Source: an uncultured Mycoplasmatota bacterium (GTDB lineage Bacteria; Bacillota_I; Bacilli_A; RF39; UBA660). Taken from it: DNA of 21,449 bases. Under the pieces are notes generated by a model. The model was not told where the DNA came from and did not search any database. It saw only the letters and a program-made list of their open reading frames with translations. Below are positions 15,305 to 21,449 of this stretch, piece after piece. Positions within the stretch are counted from its first letter, which is position 1. The number at the start of each line of letters is the position of its first letter. Location: NCBI GenBank assembly GCA_900546715.1, contig UREA01000025.1:1-21449 (forward strand). The letters run 5' to 3'. Made by a program: the position numbers and the translations under genes.

Positions 15305-17362
15305 CTATCCTCCTAGTACACTACTTTGTGTATCAACACTAGCATATGTTTCTTTTTCCGCTTCTTGCTCTTTCAACGCATTATCTAAATAAGTATAGTA
15401 ATCATTTTGAATTATTAGACTACTTATTTGCATCTTATTAGTTATTCGCTCATTAATAGCTCTAATTTCATCAATAGTATAACTATCCTCAACATAATAA
15501 GTTATTTCACTTGTTGCGGCATTGTAATACACTTTATCATTCTTCCAAGATCCATCTGCAAAAGCAACTATATTTAAGTATTCATCACTCAACACATCAC
15601 TTCCCATATAAAGTCTCGGATCATAATCTAAATTAAATAAATTAGCAATTGTTGGTGTTAAATTAACATATGATGTATACTTATCAATTTTTTGTGCGTC
15701 TATTTCACTATTATAAATTACAAGTGGTGTCCTTTCTCTTTCATAATCATCTAAATTATAATCTAATACTTGATTAATAACATCGTCCTTTAAACCATAA
15801 GGATAATGATCTCCAAATAAAACTATTACTGTATCATCAAGTATTCCTGATGATTCTAATCTTTCAAGTAAAATACCTAAAGCATTATCTAAAGTTTTAA
15901 GTTTAGACATATATCTTCTTAAATCCATAGAATAATCTGTATCTTCAGTAATTGATAAATATTTATCACCTTCTACACTCGAAACATTATAAGGTTGATG
16001 GCTAGATACTGTAGTTAACCACAACATAAATGGTTCTGTTGTATCTTCTAAAGTAATATCCATCGCTACATCCATAAAATCTTCATCACTAGCCCAATTA
16101 CGATATTCATTATAATAAGGAATTCCTAAATCCCCTACACCATAATATGCTCCACTACCCATATTGGCATGAATTATACTTCTATAATAATAAGCTTCTG
16201 TATAATCATGCATACTTGATGTTTTATAGCCGGCATTATTAAACAAATTAAATATAGAAGTATAATATTCATTTCTTCGATAAATATTTGCAGTACAATT
16301 ATTTTGAATAGAATAAAGTCCTGTCATGGCACTAAATTCATTATTACCTGTTGCACAACTATTTCTTGGTGAATAATTATTAGTAAAAGCTAACCCTTCA
16401 CTATATAGTTTATAAAAATTAGGATATAAATCAGGATTTATAAATATTTCATTTACAGATTCCATCATAATCATAATTAAATTTTTACCTTCAAAAAGAC
16501 CTGTATATTCATTATAATCAGTAATTGTACTATTAATTAAATAATTACTTATCATATTTAGAGTTTCATCAGTTTCATTTTCTATTACATCATGCCATAA
16601 TGTATCATCAAACTTTCTATCAACATCAAAACTTATATTATCATCAGTTGCATCAAAAATATATGCATCTGGCATTTCAACATATAACGATTTAACATCT
16701 AAAAATCCAAAAGTTATTACTCCAAATTGATTTATTGCTAAAGATGGAATGCTCGGATACTTAAATAAATCTTCATTACTTACTGTTTGCAAATCATCTT
16801 GAAAAGCACTATTAACTAAAGTAGTGCGATATACTAAACCTAAAGCCACCAAAACTAAAATTGTAGATATTGTTCTAATACCAGGTTCATACTTAATATG
16901 TCTTTTTAATACAAATTTTTTATTTAACTTTAATTCCGTAAATTTATCTAAGAAAACATAATATAAAATTAGTAAAATAAAAGGAATGAAAATCAAATAA
17001 AATTTTGGTAAAAATGAAAGTAAAAATTCTCTAACATAATCTGTAACTGCTCCAAGTTGACTTGATGAATTAACTGAAGCATAAACACCAATAAAATTAT
17101 TAAATCCCATTTGAAAAAAAGCATATACAGTGTATACTAAAGATATTAATACCACAAAAAATTTACTATATTTTTTATTCATCCAAGATAAAATAAAACT
17201 AGTAATTAAAGCAATAAAATTAAGACCAATAAATATTCTCAAAAAAGCAATATTAAATACAGGAATATTACTAATAACACGGAATAATATTTCTAAAACG
17301 GTCATAAATACAAGTAAAATAAAATAATTCTTAATAAGATTATTGTTTAATAGTTTCTTCAT
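15305..17362 (-). CDS. ltaS: LTA synthase family membrane sulfatase-fold transferase
   Basis: This is a polyglycerol-phosphate (lipoteichoic acid) synthase-type protein of 685 residues. The N-terminus has about five membrane segments (roughly 12-30, 38-60, 67-90, 115-137 and 165-180), followed by an extracellular alkaline-phosphatase/sulfatase-fold domain from about 290. Catalytic and metal residues appear in order: Glu301 (MMESVNE), nucleophile Thr338 (SCATGNNEF), His455 (SSHQPY), and Asp518-His519 (FGDHYPYG). These correspond to Glu255, Thr300, His416 and Asp475-His476 of S. aureus LtaS. A C-terminal extension (about 600-685) ends in a charged helix. It overlaps rnhB by 23 bases and touches topA. 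LtaS-like proteins also include primases and transferases of other polymers, so the exact polymer is inferred and the symbol is provisional. Confidence 0.88.
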   Translation of the reverse strand: MKKLLNNNLIKNYFILLVFMTVLEILFRVISNIPVFNIAFLRIFIGLNFIALITSFILSWMNKKYSKFFVVLISLVYTVYAFFQMGFNNFIGVYASVNSSSQLGAVTDYVREFLLSFLPKFYLIFIPFILLILYYVFLDKFTELKLNKKFVLKRHIKYEPGIRTISTILVLVALGLVYRTTLVNSAFQDDLQTVSNEDLFKYPSIPSLAINQFGVITFGFLDVKSLYVEMPDAYIFDATDDNISFDVDRKFDDTLWHDVIENETDETLNMISNYLINSTITDYNEYTGLFEGKNLIMIMMESVNEIFINPDLYPNFYKLYSEGLAFTNNYSPRNSCATGNNEFSAMTGLYSIQNNCTANIYRRNEYYTSIFNLFNNAGYKTSSMHDYTEAYYYRSIIHANMGSGAYYGVGDLGIPYYNEYRNWASDEDFMDVAMDITLEDTTEPFMLWLTTVSSHQPYNVSSVEGDKYLSITEDTDYSMDLRRYMSKLKTLDNALGILLERLESSGILDDTVIVLFGDHYPYGLKDDVINQVLDYNLDDYERERTPLVIYNSEIDAQKIDKYTSYVNLTPTIANLFNLDYDPRLYMGSDVLSDEYLNIVAFADGSWKNDKVYYNAATSEITYYVEDSYTIDEIRAINERITNKMQISSLIIQNDYYTYLDNALKEQEAEKETYASVDTQSSVLGG

Positions 17363-17978
17363 GTTTCCTCTTTTCTATTATTTCTTTTACAGGTTTATAA
17401 CTACACCTATAATTATCTAATATACCATATTTTTCTAAATTTTCAAGATGTTTTTTTGTAGGATATCCTTTATGATCTTTAAAACCATACATTGGATAGA
17501 GTTCATCTAACTCATACATCATTCTATCTCTAGTTACTTTAGCAACTACACTTGCTGCTGCAATAGATTCTGATAGGGCATCACCATGAATTATTGCTTT
17601 ATAATTAGGAATATCTAAAGGCATTGCATCAGTCAAAATAAAATCTGGTTTTACTTTTAAATCTTCGATTGCTTTTAACATTGCCAGTCTTGATGCTTCA
17701 TAAATATTAATTTCATCAATTGTTTTAGCATCAACTATCCCAATGCCATAACTTATGGCATCATTAATAATTATATCATAAAATTTGCACCTTTTCTTCT
17801 CACTTAATTTTTTAGAATCAGTTAGCCCTTCCAAATAATAATTTTTAGGCAAAATTACTGCTGCAGCAACAACTGGGCCCACTAAAGGTCCTCTTCCTAC
17901 TTCATCTGTCCCTGCAATTAATTCATAACCTTCATTATATAACTTTTTTTCATACACAAGTAAATCTACATCTTCCAT
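17340..17978 (-). CDS. rnhB: Ribonuclease HII
   Basis: RNase HII removes ribonucleotides and RNA primers from DNA (212 residues). The catalytic acids are Asp25 and Glu26 (GTDEVGRGPLVGPVVAAAV), Asp117 (LTDAMP) and Asp133 (HGDALSESIAAASVVAKVTRD). DSKKLSEKKR and the C-terminal HKGYPTKKH motif are also present, so the protein looks complete. It overlaps rbgA by 13 bases at its start. The nearest AAGGAG is about 13 bases upstream, so coupling to rbgA probably helps initiation. The rbgA-rnhB pair is conserved in Bacillus. Confidence 0.97.
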   Translation of the reverse strand: MEDVDLLVYEKKLYNEGYELIAGTDEVGRGPLVGPVVAAAVILPKNYYLEGLTDSKKLSEKKRCKFYDIIINDAISYGIGIVDAKTIDEINIYEASRLAMLKAIEDLKVKPDFILTDAMPLDIPNYKAIIHGDALSESIAAASVVAKVTRDRMMYELDELYPMYGFKDHKGYPTKKHLENLEKYGILDNYRCSYKPVKEIIEKRKHEETIKQ

Positions 17979-18817
17979 TGATCAAACGTTACTCCTTTTA
18001 TTTTACCACTAACAACATCATGATATATTCTTTCACTAACCCGCTCATAATCAACTTCCCCCTGTTTATATGCTCCAATTTTTTTAGCAATTCTCTCAAA
18101 TACTACCAAAGGATCTTTATCCATTTCTATATTATATCTCTCTTCTAATTTTTCTGGATAATAATTTTTTAAAAACGATACTAAATATCCCCCAATATCA
18201 GTTATATTTAGGACATCCATTTTAATTGATCCCGTTGCTGCTAAACTTAAGGCTTCTTCATTATCATCTAGTTTTGGCCATAAGATTCCCGGAGTATCCA
18301 TTAATAAAAAACCACAATTAGTCTTAAGCCAATTAGTTTGTTTAGTTACTCCTGGTTTATTAGAAACTTGAGCTACTTTTTTCCCCGCTAGTTTATTAAT
18401 TAAAGTGGATTTGCCAACATTAGGAATACCTATTACAGCAACTCTAATTTCTTTTTCTTTTAAACCTTGACCAAGTCTTTTATTCTGCAAACTTTTCATT
18501 TCTTTTTTTGTAATATCAACTAACTTTTTATAATCATTATTATTAGTTAAATCCATAGGAACAACAATAAATCCATGTTCCGTATATTGTTTAATCCATC
18601 TATTAGTTACCTCTTTATCACATAAATCCATTTTAGTCATTATTATAATATGAGGCTTATCCTTAATTAAATCATCAACATTCTTCATTTTTGATGATAG
18701 AGGCATTCTTGCATCAATAAGCTCATAAATACAATCAATCAATTTTATATTTTCTTTTAATTCTCTTTTAGTCCTCGCCATATGCCCAGGATACCAATTA
18801 ATATTATTTTCATTCAT
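17966..18817 (-). CDS. rbgA: 50S ribosomal subunit assembly GTPase RbgA
   Basis: RbgA (YlqF) is a circularly permuted GTPase needed for a late step of 50S assembly, including uL16 incorporation (283 residues). Seen in order: NWYPGHMARTKREL at the N-terminus, G4 TKMD (61-64), G1 GIPNVGKST (130-138), and G3 DTPG (174-177, as DTPGILWP). A C-terminal helical domain follows. AGAAGG lies about eight bases before ATG. Normally rplS and other ribosome genes lie upstream; here the upstream neighbour is a DinD-like gene only 20 bases away. Transcription must therefore pass through that accessory gene or start inside it. Confidence 0.96.
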   Translation of the reverse strand: MNENNINWYPGHMARTKRELKENIKLIDCIYELIDARMPLSSKMKNVDDLIKDKPHIIIMTKMDLCDKEVTNRWIKQYTEHGFIVVPMDLTNNNDYKKLVDITKKEMKSLQNKRLGQGLKEKEIRVAVIGIPNVGKSTLINKLAGKKVAQVSNKPGVTKQTNWLKTNCGFLLMDTPGILWPKLDDNEEALSLAATGSIKMDVLNITDIGGYLVSFLKNYYPEKLEERYNIEMDKDPLVVFERIAKKIGAYKQGEVDYERVSERIYHDVVSGKIKGVTFDQWKM

Positions 18818-18837
18818 AATTTTCGCCTTCTTTCTTA

Positions 18838-19467
18838 TTATGTATATTTTACTTTCCTTATTTCTTGCTTTTTTTCTCTTTCCAGTTCTTTTAAACTCTT
18901 CTTAGGTGTAGGCATTTCTTCTGGCATCATGCCTCCGATATCAGCAATGGCTTGTCTTACCTTTTTACCAACTTCATAATGAACATTTTTAGCATTATTT
19001 TCACCTTGGACTTTATCTCTTAAAAGCTTTTGTTTTGTTAATCTTCTTTGATAGAATCTTTTTTCGTCTTCTGTTAGTAAATCATGTTCTTGTTCTGTTA
19101 TTTCCTGTTTCCTAGTTTGAATAGCAAAATAAGATTGACCTAAAGCAACAACCTCTTTACTAGGATCAGCATTTTGCACTATCAAATAACACATGTATCT
19201 AGATAATTTATAATCTTTTATATTAACAATAGCATTATTATTCCTTTTTGACAACTTGTTGACCTCAACAAGTTGTTCATCTACATTAAATCTAAAATTG
19301 TAACAAGATTCTTTTGCTTTATCTAAGACCTTTAAAAAATTTCGCCATTCTTTATATTCCAATACTTTTTGTAATTCACGAGCATACCAAAATTCATTGC
19401 CATATTCATCAATATGTTTAATATCTTCAAAAGTTTTACTAGTATATTTATTAACATTTTCTTCCAT
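18838..19467 (-). CDS. DinD-like protein with a shortened middle
   Basis: This protein of 209 residues has both ends of the DNA-damage-inducible protein D family. The N-terminal BRO-N-like domain (about 10-140) contains KTFEDIKHIDEYGNEFWYAREL, then LSRYMCYLIVQNADPSKEVVALGQSYFA and QTRKQE. The C-terminal motif region (about 150-195) contains NNAKNVHYEVGKKVR and GGMMPEEMPTPKKSLKELE. From my knowledge of the family (about 270-285 residues), some 65-75 residues are missing near residue 142, with the frame kept. E. coli DinD inhibits RecA filament functions; whether this short form does is unknown. GGGAGGG lies just upstream of ATG. It ends 20 bases before rbgA. Confidence 0.85.
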   Translation of the reverse strand: MEENVNKYTSKTFEDIKHIDEYGNEFWYARELQKVLEYKEWRNFLKVLDKAKESCYNFRFNVDEQLVEVNKLSKRNNNAIVNIKDYKLSRYMCYLIVQNADPSKEVVALGQSYFAIQTRKQEITEQEHDLLTEDEKRFYQRRLTKQKLLRDKVQGENNAKNVHYEVGKKVRQAIADIGGMMPEEMPTPKKSLKELEREKKQEIRKVKYT

Positions 19468-19492
19468 TCTACCCTCCCTTATAATATTATTA

Positions 19493-19521
19493 ATTTTATC
19501 ACCGTCGGAATTTTCGACGGA
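19493..19521 (-). promoter_or_regulatory. Possible promoter with GC-rich inverted repeat before the DinD-like gene
   Basis: An extended -10-like TGA-TAAAAT (-10 at 19493-19498) precedes the DinD-like gene, but the -35 region (TCCGTC) is poor. A GC-rich inverted repeat, CCGTCG-N7-CGACGG (19502-19520), fills the spacer. It stands out in this AT-rich gap and could be an operator, or a terminator for rhuM without a U tract. It does not match the Bacillus LexA box (CGAAC-N4-GTTCG). Confidence 0.35.
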
Positions 19522-19552
19522 AGTTTTATTGATTATCTCTTTCTATAAATCT

Positions 19553-20554
19553 TTAGTTATTATTTTCTAATTCCTTAAGTTCTATATTCATAATTTCTAA
19601 ATAATCTTTCTCAGCTCTGGTTAAATGTTTTTGCATATATTTATCATATTCGGCATGCGCTTTTTTTAAAGCCTCTTCATGTGAAACAATTCCCTTTGTT
19701 TGCAATATATCATTATGTGTCATCTTTAAAAAACTATCTAATTCATTAACCCAATCTTGCATAGTCATTGTTTTTCTCTTTAAAGCATTTATTTCCGCAA
19801 TATCAAGATAAGCCGACACTAACCGGTTTAAAACTTGTAGTTCTTCGTGTGTTAAATAGTTTTTAGCAATTTCCGTTTCTCTTCTAGTTGGCATATCGCC
19901 TTTAAAGTTCGTAAGTCCTATGTTATCCTTACTACTATCAACTCTATTATAAACTATTTCAGCAGCAGTGTTATTTGAAACTGCATAATGCATTTTATTT
20001 TGAACAGTCTTAAAAAAATTAATTGTAATTTCCTTTTTCGGATTATAATCAATTGATGTGGCATATATATCTAATATCTTTCTCCAAAAAACTTTTTCAC
20101 TTGATCTTATGTCTCTTATTTTATCTAAAAGTTCATCAAAGTATGGATCATTACCATTATTTTTAAATCTTTCTACATTTAAATTATATCCTTTTACTAA
20201 ATATTCTTTTAATTTTTCATTCGCCCAAATTCTAAATTTAGTTCCCTCACTAGATTTTACACGAAAACCAATAGCAATTATCATATCTAGATTATAATAA
20301 TTCGTTGGCTTTGTAGAAAATTCGGAATTTCCGAATTTTCTCATAGTATTTGTTTCCAATAATTCTTGTTCTAAATAAATATTTTTTATATGTTCATTAA
20401 TTGTCGATTTAGCTTTATTATATAATTTACTTATTTGTTCTTGAGTAAGCCAAATATTTTCTTCTTCTAAAATAACCTCAACTTTAATATCATTACCCAA
20501 TTCATATATTAAAATATTATTTTCTTTAGCATCTTCTTTTTTGTTTGTACTCAC
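19553..20554 (-). CDS. RhuM family protein
   Basis: This full-length member of the RhuM (virulence protein) family has 333 residues. Conserved features are the N-terminal region VEVILEEENIWLTQEQISKLY with a helix-turn-helix-like segment (STINEHIKNIY), NYYNLDMIIAIGFRVKSSEGTKFRIWANEKLKEYLVKGY, and a C-terminal helical half (about 130-333) with YLTHEELQVLNRLVSAYLDIAE. RhuM was named in Salmonella SPI-3, and homologues are often found in restriction-modification and phage-derived islands. The biochemical function is not established; the N-terminus resembles phage antirepressor-type DNA-binding domains. The start is GTG, with GAAGGTG upstream. No R-M genes are visible here. Confidence 0.9.
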   Translation of the reverse strand: MSTNKKEDAKENNILIYELGNDIKVEVILEEENIWLTQEQISKLYNKAKSTINEHIKNIYLEQELLETNTMRKFGNSEFSTKPTNYYNLDMIIAIGFRVKSSEGTKFRIWANEKLKEYLVKGYNLNVERFKNNGNDPYFDELLDKIRDIRSSEKVFWRKILDIYATSIDYNPKKEITINFFKTVQNKMHYAVSNNTAAEIVYNRVDSSKDNIGLTNFKGDMPTRRETEIAKNYLTHEELQVLNRLVSAYLDIAEINALKRKTMTMQDWVNELDSFLKMTHNDILQTKGIVSHEEALKKAHAEYDKYMQKHLTRAEKDYLEIMNIELKELENNN

Positions 20555-20599
20555 AAATTACACCTTCTTTCTTCTTATAAATTTAATTATCTTAATTAT

Positions 20600-20626
20600 C
20601 AGTAACCGAGGATTTCTCGATAACTG
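20600..20626 (-). repeat. Imperfect inverted repeat at the rhuM start site
   Basis: CAGTAACCGAG (20600-20610) and CTCGATAACTG (20616-20626) form an inverted repeat matching at 9 of 11 positions with a 5-base loop. It lies 2 bases downstream of a TATAAT -10 (20628-20633), so it covers the predicted start of the rhuM transcript. It could be a repressor operator or a 5' hairpin. No U tract follows, so it is not a standard terminator. Confidence 0.5.
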
Positions 20627-20627
20627 C

Positions 20628-20633
20628 ATTATA
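20628..20633 (-). promoter_or_regulatory. Possible -10 element of the rhuM gene
   Basis: A perfect TATAAT lies 74 bases before the rhuM GTG. The -35 position at 17-bp spacing reads GTAATT, which is weak, so the call rests mainly on the -10. Confidence 0.45.
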
Positions 20634-20648
20634 TTCTTTATTTTTAAA

Positions 20649-20966
20649 TCAATTACTTTCTATATTACTAGCATATTGCGGTAAATTTGACGGTATATCA
20701 CAATCATTTGTTGGTATTCCTTTAGTATCAAGTATTTTCATTAATGCAACACTTAATGCTGCATTTTGCACTAACCTTTTACGCATTTCAATAATCGCAT
20801 GAGGATTATTTACATCTATATCATCTATTTTTTGAATTCTTTTTCTAAACATTCTCCGCCATTCTTCAATATTCCATTGACCGTTATATTCTCCCCATAA
20901 ATATTCTTCTAATTTCCTAGCAGCAATTATAACCTCCATGATTTGTTTTTCTTCATCTGTTAACAT
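20649..20966 (-). CDS. Small soluble protein of unknown function in the accessory segment
   Basis: I do not recognise this protein (105 residues). It is predicted to be mostly helical and has no membrane segment. A conserved-looking core reads LTDEEKQIMEVIIAARKLEE and EWRRMFRKRIQKID, and the C-terminus has polar, proline-containing sequence. The frame is open for 18 further codons upstream, but I chose ATG at 20966. AGGAG lies six bases before it, and the upstream part contains a perfect extended -10 promoter, so the transcript probably starts inside the longer frame. It lies upstream of rhuM with its own promoter. The stop is TGA. Confidence 0.72.
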   Translation of the reverse strand: MLTDEEKQIMEVIIAARKLEEYLWGEYNGQWNIEEWRRMFRKRIQKIDDIDVNNPHAIIEMRKRLVQNAALSVALMKILDTKGIPTNDCDIPSNLPQYASNIESN

Positions 20967-21003
20967 TTTCTTCTCCTTAATATTTTTTAGATGAGCACTT
21001 TCT

Positions 21004-21033
21004 ATTATATCATCTACCAATTCATTTTGTCTT
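21004..21033 (-). promoter_or_regulatory. Promoter of the 105-residue unknown gene
   Basis: A perfect extended -10, TGA-TATAAT (-10 at 21004-21009), lies 18 bases from AAGACA (-35, 21028-21033; 4 of 6 matches). The start near 20997 is about 31 bases before the chosen ATG. Confidence 0.65.
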
Positions 21034-21050
21034 TATTTTTTTAAATATTT

Positions 21051-21084
21051 TTTAAGCTAGTGTAAAATAATACACTAGCTTAAA
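21051..21084. repeat. Perfect 14-bp inverted repeat
   Basis: TTTAAGCTAGTGTA (21051-21064) and its reverse complement (21071-21084) flank a 6-base loop. The stem includes several G-C pairs and is the longest perfect hairpin I found in the window. On neither strand is it followed by a T run, so it is not a plain terminator. On the minus strand it lies between two promoters. Confidence 0.65.
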
Positions 21085-21159
21085 TCCATTTCTAAAAATT
21101 ATTGACTTTATTAAATTGTAAACTTGTTTTTTAGTAAAAGATTTATCAACCCCACCTAC

Positions 21160-21188
21160 AATATAACAAGCAAACTTTAATTAGTCAA
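21160..21188 (-). promoter_or_regulatory. Strong orphan promoter in the gene-poor stretch
   Basis: TTGACT (-35, 21183-21188), 17 bases, then TATATT (-10, 21160-21165) with a TG motif one base upstream (TGT-TATATT). A transcript starting near 21153 would run about 100 bases to the 14-bp hairpin and then towards the 105-residue gene. The stretch 21021-21449 otherwise holds that hairpin, the downstream promoter, short repeats and the KilA-N remnant. Confidence 0.55.
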
Positions 21189-21203
21189 TAAATTTTCAAA
21201 TTA

Positions 21204-21447
21204 ATTATTCATGATGTTCTTGTAATTTACCTTTGGCATCTACTCTGGAACATCATGAACTTGGTAACATCGCAAAAGATTTTTTGAGACTTTGGTTTTA
21301 ATTAAGCTGAATTCCGCCGAATTAAAATTTTCATTGCTTAACACCTCCCAAAATTCTAAAAATTCAATAGTTTCATGATTACTCATCTATTGAATTGGAT
21401 ATTTTAGAGTTAAGCTTTTTTTATTTATTATTCATGATGTTCTTGTA
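21204..21447. repeat. 21-bp direct repeats flanking the KilA-N remnant, with a third inverted core
   Basis: Identical 21-bp words lie at 21204-21224 and 21427-21447, 223 bases apart. Their shared 12-bp core TTCATGATGTTC also occurs inverted at 21248-21259. Read on the minus strand, both direct copies encode the same protein tail (QEHHE followed by TAA), so they may be duplicated 3' ends of genes rather than att sites. Confidence 0.75.
21205..21386 (-). pseudogene. Decayed KilA-N domain gene fragment
   Basis: From ATG at 21386 a 48-codon frame (stop at 21240) begins MSNHETIEFLEFWEVLSN and continues NENFNSAEFSLIKTK. This matches the middle of the KilA-N DNA-binding domain (family pattern xTIEFLxxWExLxNxNFNxxEFxxIK). 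After a run of six A the match moves to the neighbouring frame, which reads KKSFAMLP, where the family has a SFxxSP-like segment. That frame then meets TGA at 21253-21255, and further on encodes a tail, RVDAKGKLQEHHE, ending at 21205. The N-terminal part and the GRYGGTYAH-type core of the domain are absent. I read it as a frameshifted, internally deleted remnant. KilA-N proteins are typical of phages and accessory islands. Confidence 0.68.
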
Positions 21448-21449
21448 TT
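21428..21449 (-). CDS. Possible 3' end of a gene entering from the right edge
   Basis: On the minus strand the last bases encode IQEHHE followed by two TAA codons. The identical QEHHE-stop tail ends the KilA-N remnant 223 bases away, so a paralogous gene may end here. Only six codons are visible, so the product cannot be named. Confidence 0.3.

Noticed and set aside
20316..20340. A 25-base near-perfect palindrome (11-bp arms) inside rhuM.
   Set aside because: It encodes the conserved RhuM segment KFGNSEFS; the symmetry follows from the codons of that segment and needs no separate function.
21052..21180. A 42-codon minus-strand frame with protein-like sequence (CYIVGGVDKSFTKKQVY).
   Set aside because: It has no start codon with a ribosome-binding site, it overlaps the orphan promoter and ends inside the 14-bp hairpin, and I recognise no family. 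It could be a gene relic but cannot be supported.
21361..21396. A 10-bp inverted repeat (AATTCAATAG/CTATTGAATT) around the start of the KilA-N remnant.
   Set aside because: One arm is the coding sequence for TIEF. With a 16-base loop and only A/T-rich pairs, a chance match is likely.
1..21449. tRNA or rRNA genes, CRISPR arrays, classical riboswitches and transposases.
   Set aside because: No cloverleaf, regularly spaced repeat array, recognisable aptamer core or transposase motif was seen in the intergenic gaps, which are short apart from 1-155, 13014-13282 and 21021-21449.

Overview
This window comes from a low-GC, AT-rich Gram-positive bacterium (Bacillota). The cell wall is implied by a PASTA-containing class B penicillin-binding protein, a PASTA serine/threonine kinase and an LTA-synthase-type enzyme. 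Intact reading frames with TGG tryptophans and real TGA stops (for example at the end of topA) show standard code 11, so a wall-less Mollicute is unlikely. Gene orders match Bacillus subtilis blocks (mraZ-rsmH-ftsL-pbpB; fmt-rlmN-prpC-prkC-rsgA-rpe; rbgA-rnhB-topA). The genus cannot be fixed from the sequence. All credible genes lie on the minus strand, so transcription runs from high to low coordinates.

Layout, in order of transcription. (1) 21449-18838 is an accessory segment. It holds the last codons of a possible gene at the right edge, a decayed KilA-N fragment flanked by a 21-bp direct repeat, a strong promoter and a long hairpin, a 105-residue unknown protein, a full-length RhuM-family protein, and an internally shortened DinD-like protein. 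(2) 18817-13283 is a tight core operon, rbgA-rnhB-ltaS-like-topA, covering 50S assembly, RNA/DNA repair, lipoteichoic acid synthesis and supercoiling. It ends at an intrinsic terminator. (3) 13086-11250 is a two-gene phosphorelay unit: a polytopic histidine kinase and a stand-alone receiver, with its own promoter and terminator. (4) 11254-4061 is one long operon: fmt, a membrane-anchored unknown, rlmN, prpC, prkC, rsgA, rpe and a second membrane-anchored unknown, followed by two hairpins. It joins translation initiation, rRNA/tRNA methylation, ribosome maturation and reversible Ser/Thr phosphorylation. rsmB, which sits between fmt and rlmN in B. subtilis, is absent here. (5) 3993-33 is the division cluster mraZ-rsmH-ftsL-pbp2B, driven by an extended -10 promoter. 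A set of GTGG repeats at the expected MraZ operator position overlaps its start site, and a terminator follows the PBP gene.

The genes are compact: many overlap by 4-29 bases, and several Shine-Dalgarno sequences lie inside the upstream gene, which implies translational coupling. The PrkC/PrpC pair and the division PBP are plausibly linked, because both PrkC and the PBP carry PASTA domains. I found no tRNA, rRNA, CRISPR array or intact transposase. The most unusual part is the accessory segment, in which three antirepressor-type families (KilA-N, RhuM, DinD/BRO-N-like) sit side by side directly upstream of the essential GTPase gene rbgA.
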